Source of the DNA: JBPEWY01 sp965224095 | GTDB taxonomy: Bacteria > Bacteroidota > Bacteroidia > Flavobacteriales > Flavobacteriaceae | Assembly: GCA_965224095.1 (NCBI GenBank) | Contig: OZ245039.1 | Location: 3,100,001-3,164,000, forward strand | DNA: 64,000 nucleotides | Direction of reading: 5' to 3' | Shown here: one piece after another, positions 43,454 through 51,860 of the stretch | How the letters are laid out: each line of letters begins with the position of its first letter | How positions within the stretch are numbered: the stretch's first letter is position 1 | The notes under the pieces: generated by a model | What the model was told of the DNA's origin: nothing | What the model saw: the letters and a program-made list of their open reading frames with translations, nothing else | The model's database searches: none | Made by a program: the position numbers and the translations under genes

Positions 43454-44623
43454 ATGAGTAATCATTTTGAAACCGATGCAATCCGAACACAAATTGCCAG
43501 AACAGAATTTCTGGAACATTCCAACCCGCTGTATCTGACATCCAGTTTTGTATTTGAAGATGCAGAAGATATGCGAGCTTCTTTTGCCGAGGAAAAGGAG
43601 CGTAATATTTACAGCCGGTTTACCAATCCGAATACATCCGAGTTTATCGAGAAAATATGTATTATGGAAAGGGCCGAAGATGGATATGCATTTGCAACGG
43701 GTATGGCTGCGGTTTTCGCAACATTTGCAGCCTTGCTTAAAAGCGGCGATCACATTGTATCGGCTCGTTCGATTTTTGGATCAACGCATACGCTGTTTAC
43801 AAAATTCCTTCCTAAATGGGATATAACGACCAGCTATTTTAAAGTGGATGAAATTGAAAAAGCCGAAAACCTGATTCAACCCAATACTAAAATTTTATAT
43901 GCGGAATCGCCTACCAATCCGGCGGTAGATATTTTGGATCTGAGGTATTTGGGCGAATTGGCTAAGAAACATAATCTGATCCTGGTAATCGATAATTGCT
44001 TTGCAACACCGTATTTGCAAAACCCTATAGATTTTGGCGCGGATCTGGTTATTCATTCGGCCACAAAACTGATTGATGGGCAGGGAAGAGTATTAGGTGG
44101 GGTCGTAGCAGGAAGAAAAGAGTTGATCAGAGAGATATACCTTTTTTCCAGAAACACAGGCCCTTCAATGTCTCCGTTTAATGCCTGGGTACTGAGCAAG
44201 AGCCTGGAAACACTGGCGGTACGTATCGAGAAACACTGTGATAATGCAGTTAAAGTAGCGACTTTCCTGGAAAGTCATGAGAAAGTAAACTCGGTAAAGT
44301 ACCCTTTTTTAAAATCACATCCTCAATATGAAGTTGCCAAGCAACAAATGAAATTGGGTGGAAACGTAGTGGCTTTTGAGGTTAGAGGAGGTGTGGAAGC
44401 CGGTAGAAAGTTTTTAGATGCCATCAAATTGTGCTCGCTCTCTGCCAATTTGGGGGATACCAGGACAATAATTACGCACCCGGCTTCCACCACCCATAGT
44501 AAATTGTCTGAGGAAGAACGCATGGAGGTGAGTATTACCGACGGTTTGGTCCGTATTTCGGTGGGTCTGGAATACGTACAGGATATTATTGAAGACCTCG
44601 AACAGGCATTGGAAGTAATTTAA
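43454..44623 (+). CDS. metZ: O-succinylhomoserine sulfhydrylase-type (MetZ) PLP enzyme
   Basis: A 389-residue Cys/Met metabolism PLP enzyme. The HSATKLIDGQGRVLGGVVAG segment around the PLP lysine, with GQGR in place of the GH/GNG of MetB and MetY, is the MetZ pattern. It would make homocysteine directly from an acylated homoserine and sulfide. Since the upstream fused MetX domain probably makes the acetyl ester, the preferred acyl group is uncertain. It is in the SAM-I controlled operon, unlike the paralogous metY. Confidence 0.85.
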   Translation: MSNHFETDAIRTQIARTEFLEHSNPLYLTSSFVFEDAEDMRASFAEEKERNIYSRFTNPNTSEFIEKICIMERAEDGYAFATGMAAVFATFAALLKSGDHIVSARSIFGSTHTLFTKFLPKWDITTSYFKVDEIEKAENLIQPNTKILYAESPTNPAVDILDLRYLGELAKKHNLILVIDNCFATPYLQNPIDFGADLVIHSATKLIDGQGRVLGGVVAGRKELIREIYLFSRNTGPSMSPFNAWVLSKSLETLAVRIEKHCDNAVKVATFLESHEKVNSVKYPFLKSHPQYEVAKQQMKLGGNVVAFEVRGGVEAGRKFLDAIKLCSLSANLGDTRTIITHPASTTHSKLSEEERMEVSITDGLVRISVGLEYVQDIIEDLEQALEVI

Positions 44624-44711
44624 GCATAAAGAACGAGGGTGAAATTTTTAAATATTAGAAACTGTAAATCGGGAGTTATGATGTAGTAATTAAATAAAGT
44701 ATCTTAGTGGC

Positions 44712-45125
44712 ATGTTATCCAAAAAAACTAAATACGGATTAAAAGCACTTACCTATATCGCTCGAACACCCAAAGGCGATATGGTCCGGATAAGCGAAAT
44801 AGCGGAGAAAGAAAACATTCCTCAAAAATTTTTGGAAAGCATTTTGCTCACTTTGAGAAAGGCGGGATTTTTAAGTTCGAAAAAAGGAAAACACGGTGGA
44901 TATTATCTGCTTAAAGAACCTTCGGAGATTAAAATGACATCGGTTATGCGGGTTTTGGAAGGACCAATAGCAATGGTTCCCTGTGTAAGTCTGAATTTTT
45001 ATGAGAAGTGCGACGATTGTCCTGATGAAAATGCATGTAGTGTGCACAGAATGATGATAGACATTCGGGATAGTACACTGGAAGTTCTGAGAAATACAAG
45101 CCTGGAAGACCTCGCCAAAAAATAA
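44712..45125 (+). CDS. Rrf2 family transcriptional regulator
   Basis: A 137-residue winged-helix regulator of the Rrf2 family (relatives: IscR, NsrR, CymR). The N terminus has LSKKTKYGLKALTYIA and the wing KKGKHGGYYLLKEP. Four cysteines at 91, 100, 103 and 109 (PCVSL, KCDDC, ACS) sit where IscR/NsrR carry an Fe-S cluster, though the spacing is different. It is directly upstream of the sulfate reduction operon, whose promoter region contains a palindrome at 45181-45201. A role like CymR or IscR in sulfur control is likely. Confidence 0.9.
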   Translation: MLSKKTKYGLKALTYIARTPKGDMVRISEIAEKENIPQKFLESILLTLRKAGFLSSKKGKHGGYYLLKEPSEIKMTSVMRVLEGPIAMVPCVSLNFYEKCDDCPDENACSVHRMMIDIRDSTLEVLRNTSLEDLAKK

Positions 45126-45147
45126 TCACATTTAAGTATACAGAATG

Positions 45148-45177
45148 TTGGAAGCGTAAATAAAAGTATTAGTTTTG
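45148..45177 (+). promoter_or_regulatory. Promoter of the cys operon
   Basis: TTG at 45148-45150, 19 bases, then TAGTTTTG at 45170-45177: a full match to the flavobacterial consensus. The transcription start should fall inside or next to the palindrome at 45181. Confidence 0.75.
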
Positions 45178-45180
45178 TAT

Positions 45181-45201
45181 TTCCTATTAAATCGATAGGA
45201 A
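45181..45201. promoter_or_regulatory. Palindromic operator candidate for the Rrf2 regulator
   Basis: TTCCTAT (45181-45187), seven bases, ATAGGAA (45195-45201): a perfect inverted repeat starting 3 bases after the -7 box. Binding there would block the polymerase, so repression is the simplest reading. Which protein binds is inferred from the adjacent Rrf2 gene. Confidence 0.6.
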
Positions 45202-45220
45202 TAATATAAAATAATTTAAA

Positions 45221-45484
45221 ATGATAGATCAGCTTATTGTAAATCCTGAGATAAGAAACAGGGCTACCTATAAAAAAGACCGCACTTCAGAGCGACCCGT
45301 TCGAAGCCTGGTTAAATCGATCAGTTGGAGAGCTATTGGCACATTAGATACCATTTTGATCTCGTGGGTAGTAACGGGAAAATTAGATCTGGCCTTTTCC
45401 ATTGGGGTAGTGGAATTGGTTACTAAAATGATTCTGTACTTTTTTCACGAACGTATTTGGAATACCATAAAATGGGGAAAATAA
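45221..45484 (+). CDS. DUF2061 domain-containing membrane protein
   Basis: An 87-residue protein whose C-terminal 60 residues form the DUF2061 domain: KSISWRAIGTLDTILISWVVTGKLDLAFSIGVVELVTKMILYFFHERIWNTI seen in part as two short membrane helices at about 30-48 and 55-72. The function is unknown; the domain is often encoded in sulfate assimilation operons, where a role in sulfur-compound transport or anchoring has been guessed. Here it is the first gene of the cys operon, 43 bases downstream of the promoter. Confidence 0.85.
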   Translation: MIDQLIVNPEIRNRATYKKDRTSERPVRSLVKSISWRAIGTLDTILISWVVTGKLDLAFSIGVVELVTKMILYFFHERIWNTIKWGK

Positions 45485-45498
45485 GAGTAAGTAAAAAC

Positions 45499-46116
45499 AT
45501 GAATATGACAAAGATTGAAGAATTAAATACCCGCTTTAAAAAATCGGATCCCGAAGAAATAATAAAATACGCATTGGCCTATAGCACTCAGGCTGTGGTG
45601 ACCACCAACTTCAGGCCCTATGAGGCCAGCATTCTATATGCGGTTACTCAGGTAGAAAGAGATATTCCGGTTGTTTGGTGCGATACGGGATACAACACAC
45701 CCAATACGTATAAACATGCACAGCAATTAATTGATACGTTGGGGCTGAATTTGTTTCTGTATGTACCAAAGCAAACTTCTGCCTATCGCGACACTATTAT
45801 GGGTATTCCGGAAATTGACCATCCGTATCATAAAATATTTACCGAACAGGTAAAACTGGAACCGTTTAAAAGAGCTATGAAATTTCATCAACCTCGGGTT
45901 TGGTTTACCAACCTTAGAAAAGGACAAACCGCTTTTCGAAACAGCATCGGTATTTTTAGTCAGGATAAAACAGGAGTTTTAAAAGTAAGCCCATTTTATC
46001 ACTGGTCCGATACCGAGTTGGACGATTATTTGAAAACACACAATTTACCCAATGAGTTTAACTATTTCGATCCCACCAAAGCCCTTGCAAACAGGGAGTG
46101 TGGGCTTCATACCTAA
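45499..46116 (+). CDS. cysH: Phosphoadenylyl-sulfate (PAPS/APS) reductase
   Basis: Reduces activated sulfate to sulfite with thioredoxin. The 205-residue protein has the PP-loop-like fold (AYSTQAVVTTNF), DTGYNTPNTY, GLRREQ-equivalent LRKGQTAFR and the C-terminal RECGLHT with the catalytic Cys. It lacks the paired cysteines (CC...CxxC) of iron-sulfur APS reductases, so it looks like the PAPS type. No APS kinase is encoded in the operon (see finding). I start it at ATG 45499; an upstream in-frame ATG at 45457 overlaps the DUF2061 gene. Confidence 0.9.
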   Translation: MNMTKIEELNTRFKKSDPEEIIKYALAYSTQAVVTTNFRPYEASILYAVTQVERDIPVVWCDTGYNTPNTYKHAQQLIDTLGLNLFLYVPKQTSAYRDTIMGIPEIDHPYHKIFTEQVKLEPFKRAMKFHQPRVWFTNLRKGQTAFRNSIGIFSQDKTGVLKVSPFYHWSDTELDDYLKTHNLPNEFNYFDPTKALANRECGLHT

Positions 46117-46126
46117 AACTAAAAGA

Positions 46127-47023
46127 ATGAGTTTGTTAAAACAAAATGCACTGGAAAGCGAAGCAATTTATATTTTCAGAGAAGTGGTAGCGCAGTTTGA
46201 AAACCCGGTATTGCTTTTTTCGGGGGGAAAAGATTCCATTACACTGGTACGCCTGGCTCAAAAGGCATTCTTTCCTGCTAAAATTCCGTTTCCCCTATTA
46301 CATATTGATACAGGTCATAATTTTCCGGAAACGCTGTTATTTAGAGACCACCTGGTTAAAGAATTGGGATTGGAGTTAATTGTACGAAAGGTACAGGATA
46401 GTATTGATGCCGGAAAAGTTGTTGAAGAAAGCGGTAAGTATGCGAGCAGGAATGCTTTGCAAACCACCACCCTACTGGATGCTATCGAGGAATTCAGGTT
46501 TGATGCGTGTATCGGCGGAGCACGCAGGGATGAGGAAAAAGCTCGTGCCAAAGAGCGTATTTTTTCAGTTCGAAACGATTTTGGAGAATGGGATGAAAAA
46601 AATCAACGCCCCGAAGTATTCAGCCTTCTGAATGGAAAAATTGAACTCGGACAAAACGTACGGGTGTTTCCGATTTCTAACTGGACCGAATTAGATGTAT
46701 GGAATTACATAAACGAAGAGCAAATTGAAATCCCATCTATATACTTTGCCCATAAACGACAGGTATTTGAACGCGATGGTCTTATATGGGCTGCCGAAGA
46801 TGTGGTGTACAGAGATAAAGAGGAAGAAGTGCTCGAAAGGGAAGTGCGATACAGAACCGTAGGCGATATGACCTGTACGGCAGCGGTTGTTTCCAGTGCC
46901 GGTACAGTGTCGGAGATCATCCGCGAAATCAGAGCTTCTTCTATTTCCGAAAGAGGGGCGCGTATAGATGATAAACGTTCGGAAGCAGCTATGGAAAAAA
47001 GAAAACAACAAGGGTATTTTTAA
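46127..47023 (+). CDS. cysD: Sulfate adenylyltransferase, small subunit
   Basis: Catalytic subunit of ATP sulfurylase, which makes APS from sulfate and ATP. The 298-residue protein has the PP-loop LLFSGGKDSITLVRLA, LLHIDTGHNFPET, GGARRDEEKARAKER and the C-terminal ISERGARIDDKRSEAAMEKRKQQGYF as in E. coli CysD. The ATG at 46127 begins MSLLKQNALES; an earlier in-frame ATG lies in cysH. It lies 14 bases before cysN, its GTPase partner. Confidence 0.96.
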   Translation: MSLLKQNALESEAIYIFREVVAQFENPVLLFSGGKDSITLVRLAQKAFFPAKIPFPLLHIDTGHNFPETLLFRDHLVKELGLELIVRKVQDSIDAGKVVEESGKYASRNALQTTTLLDAIEEFRFDACIGGARRDEEKARAKERIFSVRNDFGEWDEKNQRPEVFSLLNGKIELGQNVRVFPISNWTELDVWNYINEEQIEIPSIYFAHKRQVFERDGLIWAAEDVVYRDKEEEVLEREVRYRTVGDMTCTAAVVSSAGTVSEIIREIRASSISERGARIDDKRSEAAMEKRKQQGYF

Positions 47024-47037
47024 ATAAAAACAGGAGT

Positions 47038-48282
47038 ATGGAAGTATTAAAAATTGCGACTGCAGGAAGTGTCGACGACGGGAAAAGTACCCTGATCGGG
47101 AGATTACTATACGATACACAATCGCTAACAACCGATAAAATAGAAGCTATAGAACGCAGCAGTCGGAAAAAAGGATTCGATTATCTGGATTTTTCACTGG
47201 CAACCGATGGTTTGGTAGCGGAAAGGGAACAGGGAATAACAATTGATGTGGCCCATATTTATTTTTCAACGGCAAGCCGGAGTTATATTATTGCCGATAC
47301 TCCGGGACATATTGAATATACGCGCAATATGGTTACCGGGGCGTCTACATCTCAGGCTTCAATTATCCTGATCGATGCACGTAAGGGCGTGGTAGAGCAA
47401 ACATATCGTCATTTTTTTATCAATCAATTGCTCAGGGTGAAAGAGGTAGTGGTAGCTGTAAATAAAATGGATCTGGTTAATTATTCGGAAAAAGTATTTA
47501 ACGATATTAAGGATGAGTTTTCAGAACTTATCGCAAAAAGCGATTTTAAAACGCAACAGATAACATTTGTACCAGTAAGTGCTTTGTGGGGTGAAAATAT
47601 AGTAGAAAAATCTGATGCTATGCCATGGTATCAGGGAGAAACCGTTCTGGAGCATCTGGAACACCTGGAATTAGACAGGCTCAAGGAGGCTGCACAAGCT
47701 CGCTTTTCCGTTCAGTCGGTAATTCGCCCTAAAAGCAAGCAGTATCATGATTTTAGAGGATTTGCAGGGAAGGTTGAAGGAGGCTCTTTAAAAGTGGGTG
47801 ATACGATAACGGTTTTACCCTCGCTTACCACAAGTAAGATCAGGGAAATTCAATTTTTTGAACATACGTACCGGGAAGCAGCAGAGGATAGTTCCGTTAC
47901 CCTGACTCTGGAAGATGAGGTTAATATTACCCGGGGAGATCTCCTGGTAAAATCGGATGAGATTCCGGAAGGAGTAAAGCAAATAGAGGCTCAGCTATGC
48001 TGGATGGATAACAAACCTTTAATTCCGGGAACCAAATATATTCTACAGCACAACACCAATAATATAACCGTTAAGGTGAAAGAAATCGAGCATATTTCAG
48101 CTACAGATTTTTCCGGGATAACGGAAGCCGCCCGGCTTGCGCTTAACGATATTGGAAAAGTACGTATTCAACTTAGTAAAGTATTGTATACCGATAAATA
48201 CAAAGAAAATAAAGCCAATGGAAAGTTTATATTAATCGATCCGCATACGCATCATACCTCAGCCGTTGGCTTTGTGGTGTAA
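47038..48282 (+). CDS. cysN: Sulfate adenylyltransferase, GTPase subunit
   Basis: EF-Tu-like GTPase that drives ATP sulfurylase. The 414-residue protein has the G1 loop GSVDDGKSTLIGRLLYDT, G2 region EREQGITIDVAH, G3 DTPGHIEY, G4 NKMD, then EF-Tu-type beta-barrel domains 2 and 3. Its length ends there: the APS kinase (CysC) domain that is fused in many bacteria is missing. It is 14 bases after cysD. Confidence 0.95.
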   Translation: MEVLKIATAGSVDDGKSTLIGRLLYDTQSLTTDKIEAIERSSRKKGFDYLDFSLATDGLVAEREQGITIDVAHIYFSTASRSYIIADTPGHIEYTRNMVTGASTSQASIILIDARKGVVEQTYRHFFINQLLRVKEVVVAVNKMDLVNYSEKVFNDIKDEFSELIAKSDFKTQQITFVPVSALWGENIVEKSDAMPWYQGETVLEHLEHLELDRLKEAAQARFSVQSVIRPKSKQYHDFRGFAGKVEGGSLKVGDTITVLPSLTTSKIREIQFFEHTYREAAEDSSVTLTLEDEVNITRGDLLVKSDEIPEGVKQIEAQLCWMDNKPLIPGTKYILQHNTNNITVKVKEIEHISATDFSGITEAARLALNDIGKVRIQLSKVLYTDKYKENKANGKFILIDPHTHHTSAVGFVV

Positions 48283-48392
48283 TTCATTAATTCATAAATC
48301 ATTATACTGTTTTTAGGAAGCCTTTGTACAAAGAAACACCTAATATACATAGGGAAATTATATTCCGGCCGTACCAAAACCAAAGTGAAATC

Positions 48393-50489
48393 ATGCAGAG
48401 TTTTAGAACCGAATTAGAAAATCCAATTGTTGAAAAAGACATTCTGGAGTTAGAAAAAAAGATCCGTCTTTTTAAAGAAGGAAAGGTCAATGAAGAACGC
48501 TTTAGAAGCCTTCGTCTGGCGCGAGGTGTATACGGGCAGCGTCAACCGGGAGTGCAGATGATCCGTATAAAATTACCCTATGGAAAGGTATCGGGAGAAC
48601 AATTACTTCGGATCGCGGAAGTATGCGATACGTATTCAACGGGAAAATTGCATATCACCACACGCCAGGATATTCAAATCCATTACGTAAGCCTGGATCG
48701 TACCCCCGAATTATGGGCTGCATTGGAAAAAGATTCCGTAACACTTCGCGAGGCGTGTGGAAATACGGTTAGAAATGTTACCGCAAGTGCCACGGCCGGG
48801 ATAGACCCGGAAGAACCTTTCGATGTATCGCCATATGCAGAGGCAATGTTCCGGTTTTTTCTCAGGAACCCGGTATGCCAGGAAATGGGGAGGAAATTCA
48901 AAATTTCTTTTTCATCATCCGATAAAGATACTGCCCTGAGTTACCTGCACGATCTTGGTTTTATTCCTAAAATCCATAATGGAAATCGCGGATTTAAGGT
49001 AATGTTAGGAGGTGGTTTGGGATCGCAACCCAGACATGCCGACGTTTTATACGAATTTCTTCCGGCCGAAAAGATCATTCCCGTAACCGAAAGTGTATTG
49101 CGTGTCTTTGATCGGCATGGTGAGCGTACAAAGCGTTTAAAAGCGCGGATGAAGTTTTTAATTAATAACATCGGATTGGAGGCTTTTTTAAGTCTTTTGG
49201 AAAAGGAACAAAAGGCACTGTCGCACCAAACTTTTCAAATTAAAATTCCCGAGGAAAGGAAGTCGAAGCCCCGGAAAACTCCTCCGCAAATTGTGGTGGA
49301 AGACAAAAGTGCTTATAAACATTGGTACGCTACCAATGTAATAACCCAAAAACAAAAGGGGATGGTGGCTATAGGTATTAAAGTAAGCCTGGGCGATTTC
49401 AATACAGATCAGGCCCGGAAACTGGCGGAATTGATACGTGACTATGCTCTAAATGAATTGCGTTTCACCTTAAGACAAAATATTTTAATCCGTCATGTCC
49501 CTGAAAACTCGGTACCGTTTTTTTATAAGGCATTGTCCGATATGGGTTTGGCGCAACCGGGATATGAATCGCTTACCGATATCACGGCATGCCCGGGTAC
49601 GGATACTTGCAATCTCGGAATTTCAAGCAGTACGGGGATAGCCGGGAAACTGGAAGAAGTATTGGTAACCGAATATCCTCAATACGCATTGACCAAAGAG
49701 CTTACCATAAAAATTAGCGGATGTATGAATGCCTGCGGACAGCATAATATGGCTCATATAGGTTTTCAGGGAATGTCTATGCGCACCCCCGACAAAAGAG
49801 TAGCACCCGCCCTTCAGGTATTGCTGGGAGGAAATATCCAGGGCGATGGCCACGGACGTTTTGCCGATAAGGTAATTAAAATACCGAGTAAAAAAGCTCC
49901 GGAAGCCTTACGTACGCTATTAAACGATTTTTCGGTTAATGCGGGTAAAAAGTCTTTTCCCGAATATTATGATTTCAGGGGAGAACATTACTTCTATAAC
50001 TTGCTAAAGCATCTCAGCAGTGTAGAAAATCTCCGGGAAGAAGACTTTGTAGATTGGGGGCATACAACAAAATATATACAGGCAGTTGGTGTTGGTGAAT
50101 GTGCCGGAGTAGTAATCGATCTGGTTCAGACTTTATTGTTTGAAAGCGATGAAAAACTGGATAGTGCCCGGACAGCACTGGAAGAAAAGAAATGGGGCGA
50201 TGCCATTTATCACGCCTATACCTCTTTTGTAAATACGGCTAAAGCTTTGCTGTTAACAAAAGATGTTAAGACCAATACACAGGCAGGCATTATCAATAGG
50301 TTTGATCTTCATTTTGTTGAAAACAATACGATTCCGTTACGGAACTCTTTTTCCGATAAAGTATATGCAATAAACAAAAAGGCACCATCGCGATTATTTG
50401 CACTTGAATATGTAAAAGAAGCAGAAGATTTTCTGAAAACGGTACAGGAATTTCGTCAAAAAAAAATAAACCATGTATCCACCATTTGA
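48393..50489 (+). CDS. Ferredoxin-type sulfite reductase with C-terminal HEPN domain
   Basis: Siroheme/4Fe-4S reductase that takes sulfite to sulfide. Residues 1-540 have the two nitrite/sulfite reductase ferredoxin half-domains (RQPGVQMIRIKLPYGK, ITTRQDIQIHYV) and the cluster motif TACPGTDTCNLG (CX5C), then SGCMNACGQH (CX3C). Residues about 560-690 form an all-helical HEPN-like domain (DAIYHAYTSFVNTAKALLL) not found in CysI. I start at ATG 48393 (MQSFRTELENP); an in-frame TTG at 48324 gives an unlikely extension. Siroheme genes and a ferredoxin reductase follow, so this is assimilatory sulfite reduction rather than nitrite reduction. Confidence 0.88.
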   Translation: MQSFRTELENPIVEKDILELEKKIRLFKEGKVNEERFRSLRLARGVYGQRQPGVQMIRIKLPYGKVSGEQLLRIAEVCDTYSTGKLHITTRQDIQIHYVSLDRTPELWAALEKDSVTLREACGNTVRNVTASATAGIDPEEPFDVSPYAEAMFRFFLRNPVCQEMGRKFKISFSSSDKDTALSYLHDLGFIPKIHNGNRGFKVMLGGGLGSQPRHADVLYEFLPAEKIIPVTESVLRVFDRHGERTKRLKARMKFLINNIGLEAFLSLLEKEQKALSHQTFQIKIPEERKSKPRKTPPQIVVEDKSAYKHWYATNVITQKQKGMVAIGIKVSLGDFNTDQARKLAELIRDYALNELRFTLRQNILIRHVPENSVPFFYKALSDMGLAQPGYESLTDITACPGTDTCNLGISSSTGIAGKLEEVLVTEYPQYALTKELTIKISGCMNACGQHNMAHIGFQGMSMRTPDKRVAPALQVLLGGNIQGDGHGRFADKVIKIPSKKAPEALRTLLNDFSVNAGKKSFPEYYDFRGEHYFYNLLKHLSSVENLREEDFVDWGHTTKYIQAVGVGECAGVVIDLVQTLLFESDEKLDSARTALEEKKWGDAIYHAYTSFVNTAKALLLTKDVKTNTQAGIINRFDLHFVENNTIPLRNSFSDKVYAINKKAPSRLFALEYVKEAEDFLKTVQEFRQKKINHVSTI

Positions 50490-51258
50490 ACCTAAATTAA
50501 GTCTTGTAGGAGCGGGTCCGGGCGATCCCGATCTGCTTACAATCAAAGGAGCTAAAGTTTTGGCTACGGCCAATGTGGTTCTTTATGATGCACTGGCCAA
50601 TACGGAGATTTTGGAATATGCACCTAAAAGAGCGAAGAAGATCTTTGTGGGCAAGCGTCAGGGAAAGCATGCTTTTTCCCAGGAAAAAATTAATAAGCTT
50701 ATTGTTTCGTACGCTTTTCGCTACGGACATGTGGTACGTTTAAAAGGAGGAGATCCTTTTGTGTTTGGAAGAGGTGCCGAGGAAATTCAAGCAGCCAAAC
50801 AAATGGGAATTGTTACACAAATAATCCCGGGGATCACATCGGCCGTTGCAGTCCCGGGGAATCAGGGTATCGCGCTTACACAACGGGGAATATCGCAAAG
50901 CTTCTGGGTGGTAACCGGTACAACTTCCCAAAAAAAGATATCACCGGATGTAGCGCTGGTGGCTAAATCAACCGCAACCGCCGTAATATTGATGGGAATG
51001 GGAAAATTAAAGGAGATTGTCCGATGTTTCCAAAACGAGGGAAAAGGAAAAATTCCGGCGGCAATTATCCAAAACGGAACGCTTCCTACCGAAAAAATGG
51101 GAGTGGGCACTGTAGATACGCTTATTGATATTGCAACCCAAAAACAATTAAAGTCTCCTGCTATTATTGTCATCGGTGAAGTGGTAGGGGCCCAAGGTAA
51201 TATAACGCGCTTATGTGAAACCATGAAACACTCGTACAGTAAGCAGGTTGTTTTATAA
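50473..51258 (+). CDS. cobA: Uroporphyrinogen-III C-methyltransferase
   Basis: SAM-dependent enzyme that methylates uroporphyrinogen III at C2 and C7 to make precorrin-2, the siroheme precursor. The 261-residue product has LVGAGPGDPDLLTIKGAKVL, LKGGDPFVFGRGAEE and IPGITSAVAVPGNQGIALT, the family set. It overlaps the end of the sulfite reductase gene by 17 bases, and supplies its cofactor. Length fits a stand-alone CobA/SUMT. Confidence 0.95.
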   Translation: MYPPFEPKLSLVGAGPGDPDLLTIKGAKVLATANVVLYDALANTEILEYAPKRAKKIFVGKRQGKHAFSQEKINKLIVSYAFRYGHVVRLKGGDPFVFGRGAEEIQAAKQMGIVTQIIPGITSAVAVPGNQGIALTQRGISQSFWVVTGTTSQKKISPDVALVAKSTATAVILMGMGKLKEIVRCFQNEGKGKIPAAIIQNGTLPTEKMGVGTVDTLIDIATQKQLKSPAIIVIGEVVGAQGNITRLCETMKHSYSKQVVL

Positions 51259-51268
51259 ATTTCTTACT

Positions 51269-51847
51269 ATGAAACAAAATCCCTTATATCCGGTATTTCT
51301 TAAAATGGATTGTTTTACAACGCTGGTTGTGGGCGGTGGAGCTGTTGCTCTGGAAAAACTCACTTTTTTACTGAAATCCAGCCCGAATGCTAAGGTGGTA
51401 GTGGTAGCTACCCGGATTCAAAGTGATCTATTGGAACTCATTGAAAGGCATCAAATACAAACAATGATAAGGCCTTATAAGCGCAATGATCTTATTGGAA
51501 AAAAACTGGTAATTGCAGCTACCAATAATTCTGAGGTCAATAAGCAAATCCATATAGATGCAAAAAACTACAACATACTGGTGAATGTAGCAGACACGCC
51601 CGATTTATGTGATTTTTATTTGGGAGGGATTGTAACAAAAGGAAATTTAAAAATTGCGATCTCCACCAATGGTAAATCACCTACAACAGCCAAAAGATTA
51701 AGACAGTTATTCGAAGATGTTCTTCCGGAAGAATTGGATCATCTGATTGGCAACTTAAATGAATACAGGAAAAAAATAAAAGGAGATTTTCAAAAAAAGG
51801 TAACCACATTAAATACCTTGACCGAAGCATTAATCACTAAAAATTAA
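51269..51847 (+). CDS. Precorrin-2 dehydrogenase/sirohydrochlorin ferrochelatase (siroheme synthase N-domain)
   Basis: A 192-residue protein equal to the N-terminal half of CysG or to Met8p. It has the NAD-binding TTLVVGGGAVALEKLTFLL, ATNNSEVNKQI, VNVADTPDLCDFYLGGIVTKGNLKIAISTNGKSP-type segment (seen in parts), and the helical dimer domain. It oxidises precorrin-2 and inserts iron to finish siroheme. With cobA just upstream it replaces a fused CysG. Start at ATG 51269 (MKQNPLYPVFL) rather than the in-frame ATG at 51248 inside cobA. Confidence 0.92.
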   Translation: MKQNPLYPVFLKMDCFTTLVVGGGAVALEKLTFLLKSSPNAKVVVVATRIQSDLLELIERHQIQTMIRPYKRNDLIGKKLVIAATNNSEVNKQIHIDAKNYNILVNVADTPDLCDFYLGGIVTKGNLKIAISTNGKSPTTAKRLRQLFEDVLPEELDHLIGNLNEYRKKIKGDFQKKVTTLNTLTEALITKN

Positions 51848-51860
51848 ACAGATCATAATC

